In this document: one piece after another, positions 54,026 through 61,876 of the stretch
How the letters are laid out: each line of letters starts with the position of its first letter
How positions within the stretch are numbered: the first letter of the stretch is position 1
Assembly: GCA_937965695.1 (NCBI GenBank)
Contig: CALCKW010000023.1
Location: 1-64,000 of the forward strand
DNA length: 64,000 nucleotides
Reading direction: 5' to 3'
Origin: an uncultured Granulosicoccaceae bacterium
GTDB lineage: Bacteria; Pseudomonadota; Gammaproteobacteria; CALCKW01
Made by a program: the position numbers and the translations under genes
Notes under the pieces: model-generated
The model's input: the letters and a program-made list of their open reading frames with translations, nothing else
Databases searched by the model: none
What the model was told of the DNA's origin: nothing

Positions 54026-54826
54026 TCAGGAGCTGCTTTTTTTATGTTGGCGACCAATAAAGAAGACTTGAGCCAGCACAACTAAGGTGATGGAGATCAA
54101 AAATACGAAGGTGCCGATGGCATTGACCTGCGGGTCAATATTACCTTGCACAATTTCAAGAATCACGACGGGAATAGTTTTGTTGAGACCCGATACAAAC
54201 CAAGACACGGCGAATTCATCAAACGAAACTGCCGCAGTTAGGCACATTGCAGAAATTATAGCGGGCTTGCAAAAGGGGAAAATCACATGCCGCATAGTAG
54301 CCCACTCGGTTCCGCCTAGATTCCAAGCAGCGGATTCTAAATCCGGGTCCATTTGGTTCAATCGCAATCTGATTATCGCCATGGCAAAAGGAGCGGTTAG
54401 TACACTGTGGGCAAAAACAATTGACCATAGTTGCCCTGAAATCCCAATTTTGGAAAACCATGCGAGCATAGCCAACGCCATAATGATTAACGGGATAGTC
54501 GGCGGCAGCAGAATCAGCGCAAGGTACGGTCCTTTAAAACGAAAGTTATAGCGGAAATCAGAATACGCCGTACAGAAGCCCAAGAGTGTCGCAAGAATCG
54601 CCGTTGAAAATGAGACAATCAAGCTATTTAAAGCCGCTTCAAGGATGTCTGGGTCATCCAATATTTTGACATACCACTCAGTAGAGAACTCACCCAATGG
54701 GATGGTGGGAAACCGCTGTGAATTAAACGAAAAAACGATGCTGAAAAAAATGGGTGCAAATATAAACAGGAACACCAACACGACATACCCGCCCAGCACA
54801 ACATTGAGTAATCCGTCTTTCTTCAC
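54026..54826 (-). CDS. PotC-like ABC permease
   Basis: This 266-aa permease has hydrophobic segments LLNVVLGGYVVLVFLFIFAP and later ones. The EAA loop reads ESAAWNLGGTEWATMRHVIFPFCKPAI, as usual for the PotC/ModB-type family. It starts at ATG 54826, overlapping the PotB-like stop by 4 nt, and ends 1 nt before the ATPase gene. Confidence 0.9.
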   Translation of the reverse strand: MKKDGLLNVVLGGYVVLVFLFIFAPIFFSIVFSFNSQRFPTIPLGEFSTEWYVKILDDPDILEAALNSLIVSFSTAILATLLGFCTAYSDFRYNFRFKGPYLALILLPPTIPLIIMALAMLAWFSKIGISGQLWSIVFAHSVLTAPFAMAIIRLRLNQMDPDLESAAWNLGGTEWATMRHVIFPFCKPAIISAMCLTAAVSFDEFAVSWFVSGLNKTIPVVILEIVQGNIDPQVNAIGTFVFLISITLVVLAQVFFIGRQHKKSSS

Positions 54827-55668
54827 GAGGTAGACCGTTTTCTATAGGCGATGGCAATCGCGGTAAAAGCCAAGGTAAACAGCGTGGCCATCATTACGAC
54901 GGCTATCACCGCAGCACGAGGCCATTGTTGTCCGGATTTTGTCGTATCAAGAATCAGAATTGGCAGTGTCGGCTCTTGTGAGCCTCCCAGATAAAACGGA
55001 GCGACAAAGTCACCAAACGAGAGAATAAAACAAAACACGGCAGCGATAATAAACCCAGCTTTTGACAGAGGCAGTATTACCCTCCAAATAACAGCGAGTG
55101 GCTTACAACCCAGATTGCGCGCGGCTTCTATTAGGGTTCGATCAATATTGGCCATTGTCACAGTCTGAAGAATGACAACTAAAGGAAGTGTGAGTGTCAT
55201 ATAACCCACAAGCGTTCCGATATGCGTGTTCAACATGGTGTAGGGCCCCAACCCTACAGTGCCCAGGATTGCATTAACCACCCCGCTCTCAGACAAAATG
55301 ACAAACCAAGAAAATGTTCTGACGAGGTAACTGGTGAAGAAGGGAATAATTAAAAAAAAGATAGCCCAGCGACGCGTGTTTTCACTGGCTTTAAATGCTA
55401 GGGCAAACGCTGCCGGAAATGCTAAGCACATCGCGCATAACGTGGATATCGTCGCTATCCAAACGGTGTGCCAGTAGCTGCTCCAAAAATACCCCTTGGA
55501 AAACATCTTGGCCCAATTGACAAATTCAAATGCCTCGGTCATCCGGTAGTTTTTCACCAGAAAAAACGACATCGCCACCATAAAGAGAACCGGCCCCACA
55601 AAAAAGGCCAGCTGCCAAACAATGATCGGCACTCTCCATGTCAGTGCGTAAAAGTTGACCTTTGGCAG
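54823..55668 (-). CDS. PotB-like ABC permease, probable CTG start
   Basis: The frame runs LPKVNFYALTWRVPIIVWQLAFF from CTG 55668, with AGGAG 8 nt upstream (55677-55681), giving 281 aa. The first standard start is GTG 55632 (269 aa), which has no ribosome site and begins in the middle of the conserved N-terminal segment. The EAA loop is AARNLGCKPLAVIWRVILPLSKAG. It is the first permease of the PotABCD-like operon. Confidence 0.85.
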   Translation of the reverse strand: MPKVNFYALTWRVPIIVWQLAFFVGPVLFMVAMSFFLVKNYRMTEAFEFVNWAKMFSKGYFWSSYWHTVWIATISTLCAMCLAFPAAFALAFKASENTRRWAIFFLIIPFFTSYLVRTFSWFVILSESGVVNAILGTVGLGPYTMLNTHIGTLVGYMTLTLPLVVILQTVTMANIDRTLIEAARNLGCKPLAVIWRVILPLSKAGFIIAAVFCFILSFGDFVAPFYLGGSQEPTLPILILDTTKSGQQWPRAAVIAVVMMATLFTLAFTAIAIAYRKRSTS

Positions 55669-55822
55669 CTTGGTATCTCCTGTTAAATTTCAAAAAGCGC
55701 GAGCGGTGAAGGTGATGCGCCAGAACATCGAAGAGCAGCGGGACAAAAAAAGCGATCAAATTGCCCAGACCAGAAAACTGGCCTCGACTTTATTTAAGTT
55801 AACCCGAACCGACGATTCGACA

Positions 55823-55891
55823 TTAGGGAACTTCCGGTCAAGTCATGCTTACGCCGACGTCACTGACCGGACTAATTCTGAGGTTCCTTAG
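55823..55891 (-). repeat. 69-bp near-palindromic dispersed repeat, copy 2
   Basis: Read on the minus strand it begins CTAAGGAACCTCAG and ends CCGGAAGTTCCCTAA. It aligns without gaps to 36979-37047 (53 of 69 identical). The TAA stop of the binding-protein gene (55888-55890) lies in its left end. It forms a hairpin in the transcript between the binding-protein and permease genes. Confidence 0.85.
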
Positions 55892-57027
55892 GCGTTTTTG
55901 TATTCCGACCAAAAGTCATTCCAATCTTCAAGCGATTGCTGAGTCGGAATATCTCTATAGTGGATACGTCCTTCATTAATCAATGCAATAGGTTCGTTCG
56001 CCATGCCATCCATTTGATGACTGCGCATCGCCTCTTTAGGGTCCGCTTCTATCAATGCAGCACGGCCGCCTTTGGTGACACAAAAACCAGGGTACGCAGC
56101 CATCTGAGCAGATTTAACCTGGCCGGCAGGAGACAACATGTACTGCATGAATTTTTTGACAATATCTGCCTTTTCGCTGTTTTTACCGATGCAATAACTC
56201 TCAGTAAACTGAATACCGCCCTCTTTGGGAATGACAGATGCAACAGGGGCGCCGTCCCTCTCAAGGGTGCCGGTTATCCAATCCCCAATACCGCACATGG
56301 CTTGCATCTCACCGTTCTTCAGGGAATTGAATGTACCACCGTAGTCGAAAAAGCCACCGATCTGTTCGCGCAGACTCATGGTTTTATCTTGAACAGCTCC
56401 CCAAGCTGCGTCATCTAGATTCCACAAATCTGCAGCGTTTCCTTCGAAGAGACTGATCATGCCGAGGTTGGGTAAGTGCCAATCGAAATGACCTACCTTT
56501 CCCTTGATCTCCGGCTTCCAGAAACAAGCATAGCTCTGCGCTTCCTCAGCAGTGATCGCATTTTTGTTATAGGAGACACCCAAGTGCCCACCACGCAAGA
56601 TCACTGAATGCAGTTTGCCGTCAGACCAATGACCCGGAAATTGCTGAAAATCAGGGTGCAGCATGTCATCGAACGGGTAATCAGCAGGCTCGAGTTCTTC
56701 GATATAGCCCGCCGCATTGAGCTGTTGCACGAACTCACCGTCTGAAAGAATGATGTCGTAGGTGCCAGGAGGCGACTGAGCAATGAGCGCGAGCATGTTG
56801 TCGCCACCGGCATAATACTTTGGCACAAACTTCACATTATTTGCAGCTTCAAACTCAGCAACCACATCAGGTTCACCGTGGCCGTACCATGCGAGCATAT
56901 TGATCTCGACGGGCGCGGCATGCACTTTGTTGATGAAAGGAGCTGCCAAAATAGCGCCTCCGCCAACGCGTAGAAAGTCACGGCGATTTGTAAGAAGAGA
57001 TGACTTGCTTTTAGCGGGTTTGGTCAT
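55888..57027 (-). CDS. PotD-like periplasmic binding protein (Tat signal)
   Basis: This 379-aa protein has a twin-arginine signal NRRDFLRVGGGAILAAPFI, with cleavage expected near VHAAP. The mature part begins INMLAWYGHGEPDVVAEFEA and has MCGIGDWITGTLERDGAPV. It belongs to the polyamine-type binding proteins (PotD/F family); the ligand is not certain. Its stop lies inside the 69-bp repeat, and the permease genes follow after 219 nt. Confidence 0.9.
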   Translation of the reverse strand: MTKPAKSKSSLLTNRRDFLRVGGGAILAAPFINKVHAAPVEINMLAWYGHGEPDVVAEFEAANNVKFVPKYYAGGDNMLALIAQSPPGTYDIILSDGEFVQQLNAAGYIEELEPADYPFDDMLHPDFQQFPGHWSDGKLHSVILRGGHLGVSYNKNAITAEEAQSYACFWKPEIKGKVGHFDWHLPNLGMISLFEGNAADLWNLDDAAWGAVQDKTMSLREQIGGFFDYGGTFNSLKNGEMQAMCGIGDWITGTLERDGAPVASVIPKEGGIQFTESYCIGKNSEKADIVKKFMQYMLSPAGQVKSAQMAAYPGFCVTKGGRAALIEADPKEAMRSHQMDGMANEPIALINEGRIHYRDIPTQQSLEDWNDFWSEYKNA

Positions 57028-57236
57028 TTTCTGAACTCCATATTGCGTGGTGTTTCAAGGAAAAAACAACTTGCTGTGGCAGAGAGAACGAAAAAATTTT
57101 AACGATCTCAATGGATCTACTGTTAGGGCTTAGGCTCTATCGCAAGCAGTTGCCTAGGGCTAGTTGATCACAGGCGATAATTGAATGGAAATTTATCGTC
57201 ACTATGGATCTATAACTTATCCTAATGGCTAGAACC

Positions 57237-58118
57237 TCAAGCATACGGGTTGGCGAGCGCGTTTTCCACCGTGTGACTAATACGATCAACCGCTGCGTGC
57301 CCTATATTCCCGAGCCGAGTTTGCCTAAAAAAGAGACCAATGTGCAACGGCTCAAGATTAGGCAACCCTTCAGCTAGACCAAGTTGTCGCATACCGGCTA
57401 ACTGCGTTGGCCCCGTGAGGCACGACAACCCTAAGCCGTCACAAACCGCATTTTGCAACCCGCCGATACCTGGACTCGAATAGGCGATTCGCCAACGGCG
57501 ATTCACAAACTTTAAAGCCTCTGTCATGCGTTCCCGATAGACACAGCCGTAGGGATGCACCACCAAGGGAATCTCTTCGTAGAGGTCCAGATCAAAATCG
57601 TCTGCCCCACACCAAAAAGGCACTTCTCGCCACTGACGAAATAAATATTGCTGATCGCTGCCCTCAAAAAGCGCTATCGCAAGATCGATTTCATCGTTCT
57701 GTAACGCTTCTATAAGGTTTTGCGATAAATCACAACGAATCTCAATTTGAACAGAAGGATTCTCCCTCACAAAGTCGGTCAGGCTTGATTGCAACAGATT
57801 AACCGCGTAATCCAGTGGTAAGCCGACTCGCAGTTTGTCGCCTTCGGCTGGCGGATCAAACTGACTAACCGCAAGGTCATTGAGCCGAAGAATCTGACGT
57901 GCGTGTGTTGCTAGCGCTTCACCCTGCTCGGTGAGAGTCATGTCCCGCCCATCCCGCAGGATCAGCTTCTGACCCGTAAGCTGCTCCAACCTTTGCAGTT
58001 GTAGACTGATTGCGGGCTGCGTTCTACTGAGCAACTGGGCCGCTCGTGTGTAGTTCCTCACTTCAATAACGGTGACGAATGTTCGCAGTAACTCTGTGGG
58101 TAGATTGACAATTCTCAT
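57237..58118 (-). CDS. LysR-family regulator
   Basis: This 293-aa protein has the helix-turn-helix LRTFVTVIEVRNYTRAAQLL and TQPAISLQLQRLEQLTGQKL, with a periplasmic-binding-protein-like effector domain after it. It diverges from the BtpA-like/phosphoribosyltransferase pair across a gap with an AATTTATA/TATAAATT dyad. It should control that pair; the effector is unknown. Confidence 0.9.
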   Translation of the reverse strand: MRIVNLPTELLRTFVTVIEVRNYTRAAQLLSRTQPAISLQLQRLEQLTGQKLILRDGRDMTLTEQGEALATHARQILRLNDLAVSQFDPPAEGDKLRVGLPLDYAVNLLQSSLTDFVRENPSVQIEIRCDLSQNLIEALQNDEIDLAIALFEGSDQQYLFRQWREVPFWCGADDFDLDLYEEIPLVVHPYGCVYRERMTEALKFVNRRWRIAYSSPGIGGLQNAVCDGLGLSCLTGPTQLAGMRQLGLAEGLPNLEPLHIGLFFRQTRLGNIGHAAVDRISHTVENALANPYA

Positions 58119-58136
58119 TATCTGCGCTTCATTAGT

Positions 58137-58167
58137 AATTTATATTGTACTATTTAAAGTATAAATT
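58137..58167. promoter_or_regulatory. LysR-type operator dyad
   Basis: AATTTATA (58137-58144) and TATAAATT (58160-58167) are perfect inverted repeats with a 15-bp spacer, between the LysR start and the BtpA-like gene. An ATG at 58145 lies inside the dyad and is unlikely to be used. Confidence 0.6.
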
Positions 58168-58201
58168 TTTCTTATTAATGATTGCAACTTATTCTATGCA
58201 A

Positions 58202-58948
58202 ATGAACCGCACAGACTTCCACAAATTATTTAAGTCCCCAGGCCCCGTTGTGCTGCCCGTCATTCATGTGCTCGACTCAGAGCGCACAGAATCAAACATT
58301 GTAAAACTGATTCGGGCAGGCGCTCACGGTTGTTTTTTGATCAACCATGATTTCGAACCAGAACATTTTTATCCCATTATTCGCGACATGCGTCATCGTT
58401 TCCCCTCGCTTTGGATCGGTGTGAATTTTCTGGCTGTCACTGGCAAAGATGCCTTTCCCGTACTCGCTAAATTGGCGAGCGAAGGATGCGACGTCGACGC
58501 CTACTGGGCAGATGACGCCTGCATCGATGAGCACGGTAAAAACGCTGAAGCCACCGAAATCGAGAAAGCTAGAACCGACAGTGGCTGGACTGGCTTGTAT
58601 TTTGGAGGAACAGCCTTCAAAAAACAGCGTGAAGTGTTGCCTGAAAATCACGGCGACGCCGCTCGAGAAGCTTGCCCCTTTATGGATGTTGTCACCACTT
58701 CAGGTGTCGCCACGGGCCAAGAAGCAGACCTTGGAAAGATTGAAACATTTCGAACAGCTATCGGCGACAAACCACTCGCTCTAGCGTCGGGAATCGATCC
58801 GAACAATGCGCAAAGCTACGCCGATGTAGATTGCTTTATGGTGGCGACCGGCATCAATGAAACCGACAATTTTTACGATATAGATCTCGACAAGCTAACA
58901 GATCTGTTGGCAACCACCCGAATGATTGGAACAGGAGATTCGCTATGA
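58202..58948 (+). CDS. BtpA/SgcQ-like TIM-barrel protein
   Basis: This is a protein of about 248 aa from ATG 58202 (MNRTDFHKLFKSPGPVVL); ATG 58196 is also possible and neither has a clear ribosome site. The family pattern is seen in VLPVIHVLDSERTESNIVKLI, DAYWADDACIDEHG and FMDVVTTSGVATGQEADLGKI, then LALASGIDPNNAQSYADVDCFMVATGI. BtpA-family barrels are of uncertain enzymatic role. This one overlaps the phosphoribosyltransferase gene by 4 nt (ATGA), so the two products probably act on the same base or nucleotide. Confidence 0.7.
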   Translation: MNRTDFHKLFKSPGPVVLPVIHVLDSERTESNIVKLIRAGAHGCFLINHDFEPEHFYPIIRDMRHRFPSLWIGVNFLAVTGKDAFPVLAKLASEGCDVDAYWADDACIDEHGKNAEATEIEKARTDSGWTGLYFGGTAFKKQREVLPENHGDAAREACPFMDVVTTSGVATGQEADLGKIETFRTAIGDKPLALASGIDPNNAQSYADVDCFMVATGINETDNFYDIDLDKLTDLLATTRMIGTGDSL

Positions 58949-59580
58949 ATGAACTGAGCAAAGGTCCTCGCGACGACCGCTGGTATCTGAATTTAATGGC
59001 ACCCAATACCAAAGGTGATAAATTCGCGTGGTTGGACCCGACTTCTATCTACATTAACGCAGAAGCTTTTACCGATCTACTGGATGATTTACAAGCAGAC
59101 CTCTCCGATGTCGAATGCGATGTAGTGGCAGGTCTCGACGCGATGGGATTTGTTCTGGGAGCAGCCCTAGCCACGCGGCTGGGCGTAGGCTTCTTACCCA
59201 TCAGAAAAGCGGGCAAACTGTGCGTTGACACCGACATCGTGTCCTTCGGAAACTATTCCGGTCGAATTCAGGAAATGGAAATGCGCCTACCAGCCTTCGC
59301 ACCTGGAACTCGCGTGCTATTGGCCGACCAATGGGTAGAAACAGGTGGCACGATGGACGGCGCCGTTCGACTAGTAGAACAACAACAAGGTGTCATTGCT
59401 GGTATGGCGGCCATCGCTATCGAAGAAAACGAAAGAACAAACACCTACAGAAAAACATACCCCTGCGTTTCAGCGGTTGCGCAGGGCTCGCGTTGGCAAA
59501 CAGAGTGCAATGCACAAAAACTAAGCAGCTTCGATAACTACGACTCAGCAGCGTGTTTTCCGCAAACAAGGCGTTCGTAG
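58945..59580 (+). CDS. Type I phosphoribosyltransferase
   Basis: This 211-aa protein has the PRPP loop RVLLADQWVETGGTMDGAV (a variant of the V-[LIV]-[DE]-D/Q-x2-TGGT motif) and, earlier, VVAGLDAMGFVLGAALATRLG and LPIRKAGKL. These resemble adenine and xanthine phosphoribosyltransferases. It is coupled to the BtpA-like gene and under the divergent LysR. It may salvage or activate an unusual base; the substrate is unknown. Confidence 0.82.
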   Translation: MNELSKGPRDDRWYLNLMAPNTKGDKFAWLDPTSIYINAEAFTDLLDDLQADLSDVECDVVAGLDAMGFVLGAALATRLGVGFLPIRKAGKLCVDTDIVSFGNYSGRIQEMEMRLPAFAPGTRVLLADQWVETGGTMDGAVRLVEQQQGVIAGMAAIAIEENERTNTYRKTYPCVSAVAQGSRWQTECNAQKLSSFDNYDSAACFPQTRRS

Positions 59581-59933
59581 GACGCACTAATTCTGTTTGT
59601 CATTACTTTGGATTCATGTGGAGACCCTATCTCCACTAACACGCTTGTAAATGTGGTCCTAAAAGCGGTGAGCAGATCTTGTAAGCGTCTGCTGATATAG
59701 GGAAAATATCGGAACAGTTTATTGTCAATAACTAAGCGTTCAATTTCAATAATTTCGGCTAAGCCGCTTATCAGCGACTGGGCCATGTTCCTCACGCTTC
59801 TGCGTTTTCATGTTAAGGTACGACACCTTCTTTTGGCAGGATTCCGTAAGGGGAATGTCCAACAGCTACAGCGTTTGAACCACTCCATTCAAGCCTCAAG
59901 CTACCTAGTGCCGATCCTTTCGAGTATCAGACA
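59581..59933. other. Intergenic region with a weak minus-strand ORF, 353 bp
   Basis: No clear gene is present. A minus-strand frame (59538-59795, or from ATG 59786; MAQSLISGLAEIIEIERLVI) has GAGG close to its start, but it overlaps the phosphoribosyltransferase end by 43 nt and matches no family I know. It may be a small unrecognised protein or chance. Confidence 0.4.
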
Positions 59934-60398
59934 TTGAACACATCACACATAAGACCATCCAAGCCGAATGACTTAGACTGTATAAAAAAAATTATTGACG
60001 CAGTAGATTTATTCCCCTCCGAGTTCTTGGACGGTATGTTCCTCAGCGGAGGAAATGATGCAGAGCAATCAGAATTCTGGATCACATTCGACGACGGTTC
60101 CCCCGTTGCAGTCGCCTACTGTGCTCCAGAGGCGATGACTTCTGGAACTTGGAATCTGCTCTTGATTGCCGTTCACCCCGAACGACAAAGTGAAGGAATA
60201 GGTGCCGAGATGATGTCGTATGTAGAATCAAAACTAGCATCCATAGGGACAAGATTATTGCTGGTTGAAACCTCCGGCACAGACGCTTTTGCGAGAACTA
60301 GAGCATTTTATAAAAAGCTTAACTATGAAGAAGAGGCTCGAATTAGAGAATTCTACTCTGCAGGGGATGACAAAATAGTTTTCCGTAAAGCCCTATAG
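59934..60398 (+). CDS. GNAT-family N-acetyltransferase
   Basis: This 154-aa protein is read from TTG 59934 (NTSHIRPSKPNDLDCI), with no strong ribosome site. The acetyl-CoA loop is VHPERQSEGIGAEMMSYVE, and a C-terminal TRAFYKKLNYEEEARI is typical of GNAT enzymes. The substrate is unknown. It is an isolated gene. Confidence 0.8.
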   Translation: MNTSHIRPSKPNDLDCIKKIIDAVDLFPSEFLDGMFLSGGNDAEQSEFWITFDDGSPVAVAYCAPEAMTSGTWNLLLIAVHPERQSEGIGAEMMSYVESKLASIGTRLLLVETSGTDAFARTRAFYKKLNYEEEARIREFYSAGDDKIVFRKAL

Positions 60399-60608
60399 CA
60401 AATGAATAGACAGTCTGGCTTTTCATTGGGTCACACAGACTGCTGGCCTACCACGCACCTAAACAATTATTTATCAAGCACAACTAACAGAACAACAGCG
60501 TGCGATAAAACCTCAAATCTCTCTACATCGTTCACAGGCTCTAAATTTTCTTATCGCTAGTTGCGTGGCAGCTGAAATTACCGCGTGACCTCGCTCTCTG
60601 CCGACGTC

Positions 60609-60806
60609 TTATTTATCTTTGTCGTCGCCGTCAGGGATTGCCGCACCGACGACAGCGACAGTGCCCTTCACCGCAACTTTGGTGACACCTACCGCTGTGC
60701 TGGCTACTGCGTCTGTGACAGCCAATACAGTACAACCGGAGACGGAGAACATCAGTGCGCATGCTGCTGCAATAGCTGAAAGACGTATACCTTGGACTAA
60801 AGACAT
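60609..60806 (-). CDS. Small outer-membrane-type lipoprotein
   Basis: This 65-aa protein has a signal and lipobox MFSVSGCTVLAV, so it would be processed to a 40-odd-residue lipoprotein. The mature part is a Val/Ala-rich repeat-like stretch (TDAVASTAVGVTKVAVKGTVAVVGAAI) ending in charged GDDKDK. Such short lipoproteins are common in gammaproteobacteria. Function is unknown. Confidence 0.75.
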   Translation of the reverse strand: MSLVQGIRLSAIAAACALMFSVSGCTVLAVTDAVASTAVGVTKVAVKGTVAVVGAAIPDGDDKDK

Positions 60807-60945
60807 GAACTTGTTTACTCGGGGTGATTTTCCGGACTCTAAGAATAGACGCTGTTACAGCTTTACCGCCGTTTTTTTGCGTTACTAGTAAGATAATCCC
60901 CTCGATCCATCGGGATGTGCGAGGATACCCACAAGGAGAAAGCCT

Positions 60946-61437
60946 ATGCACCGTTCAACATTGTTGATTGCTCTTTTTCTCACTGCTGGTTTAGCGACGG
61001 GTACGTCCGCTGAAAGCAAGGCAGAATTCAGCCTTGAACAAAATCAAAAAGCCAACTGGTTTGAGCAAGACCGAACTTACCAGCAAACAGTTGAAGGTGT
61101 GATCGATGATTCCAGTAGCGGATTGCGCTGGCAGCATCAGGCACCTCTTAGACAACTCAGCTGGAGTGAGGCAAAAAACTATTGCCGGTCGCTTGCTCTA
61201 GGCGATGAATTAAAATGGCGCCTGCCCACTCGCCTTGAACTGCTCTCACTACTCAACTACGACAAAATCGAAAACGCCTACGACTCGCCCTACTTTGACA
61301 GCGAACCTCAGGTCGCGTTTTGGAGTGGGACCGTCTACGACAATATGCCAAGTCATGTATGGATTGCACAATTTGGCGAAGGTGATATGTATTGTTTAAT
61401 GCGAGTAGCTCAGGCGCATGTTCGCTGTGTTGCCTAA
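60946..61437 (+). CDS. Secreted Lcl-domain (DUF1566) protein, copy 1
   Basis: This 163-aa protein has a signal peptide (TLLIALFLTAGLATGTSA). The Lcl C-terminal-type domain has DDSSSGLRWQHQAP, WSEAKNYCRSLALGDELKWRLPTRLELLSLL and a final CVA. AAGGAG is present before the ATG. It is followed by a paralogue that overlaps it by 20 nt. The domain is found in secreted adhesin-like proteins; the role here is unknown. Confidence 0.82.
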   Translation: MHRSTLLIALFLTAGLATGTSAESKAEFSLEQNQKANWFEQDRTYQQTVEGVIDDSSSGLRWQHQAPLRQLSWSEAKNYCRSLALGDELKWRLPTRLELLSLLNYDKIENAYDSPYFDSEPQVAFWSGTVYDNMPSHVWIAQFGEGDMYCLMRVAQAHVRCVA

Positions 61438-61852
61438 ATACCTGCTCGCTCTTTTGCTACTAGGATTCAGCACAGGAGCACATGCAAACAGTAGGTTCAT
61501 AGAATTAGAACCAGGCATTGTTCTCGACCGGCAGACAAGCTTGCACTGGCAGCAGGATGGTACGAGAAAAGCCATTAATTTTTTGGCGGCAACAAACTAT
61601 TGTGAAAACCTACAACTGGGCGATCGAAATAATTGGCGGTTACCGGGTGTTAAAGAACTGATCTCTCTGGTTGACGAGGCGCACTATAAACCTTCTGCCT
61701 TTCCTATTTTTAGAACGGTGGCCAATTTATACTGGTCTGCAACGGTGAATCCTAAACGCCCAGGACTAAACTGGACAGTTAATTTTAGTGACGGCCACGT
61801 TCACGCCTTTAGAGATGCATTAGACTTTAGCGTACGTTGTGTATCCGACTGA
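61418..61852 (+). CDS. Secreted Lcl-domain (DUF1566) protein, copy 2
   Basis: This 144-aa protein has signal peptide LPKYLLALLLLGFSTGAHA and the same domain (VLDRQTSLHWQQDGTRK, AATNYCENLQLGDRNNWRLPGVKELISLV, SVRCVSD). It overlaps the end of copy 1 by 20 nt, so the two are translated as a pair. The conserved Cys pair (NYC and RCV) suggests a disulfide in each. Confidence 0.82.
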   Translation: MFAVLPKYLLALLLLGFSTGAHANSRFIELEPGIVLDRQTSLHWQQDGTRKAINFLAATNYCENLQLGDRNNWRLPGVKELISLVDEAHYKPSAFPIFRTVANLYWSATVNPKRPGLNWTVNFSDGHVHAFRDALDFSVRCVSD

Positions 61853-61876
61853 TATTACATCTGCGACACCTCACAG

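Noticed and set aside
58145-58201. Start of the BtpA-like protein at 58145
   Set aside because: This ATG lies inside the AATTTATA/TATAAATT dyad and adds a Tyr/Phe/Leu-rich tail not typical of the family.
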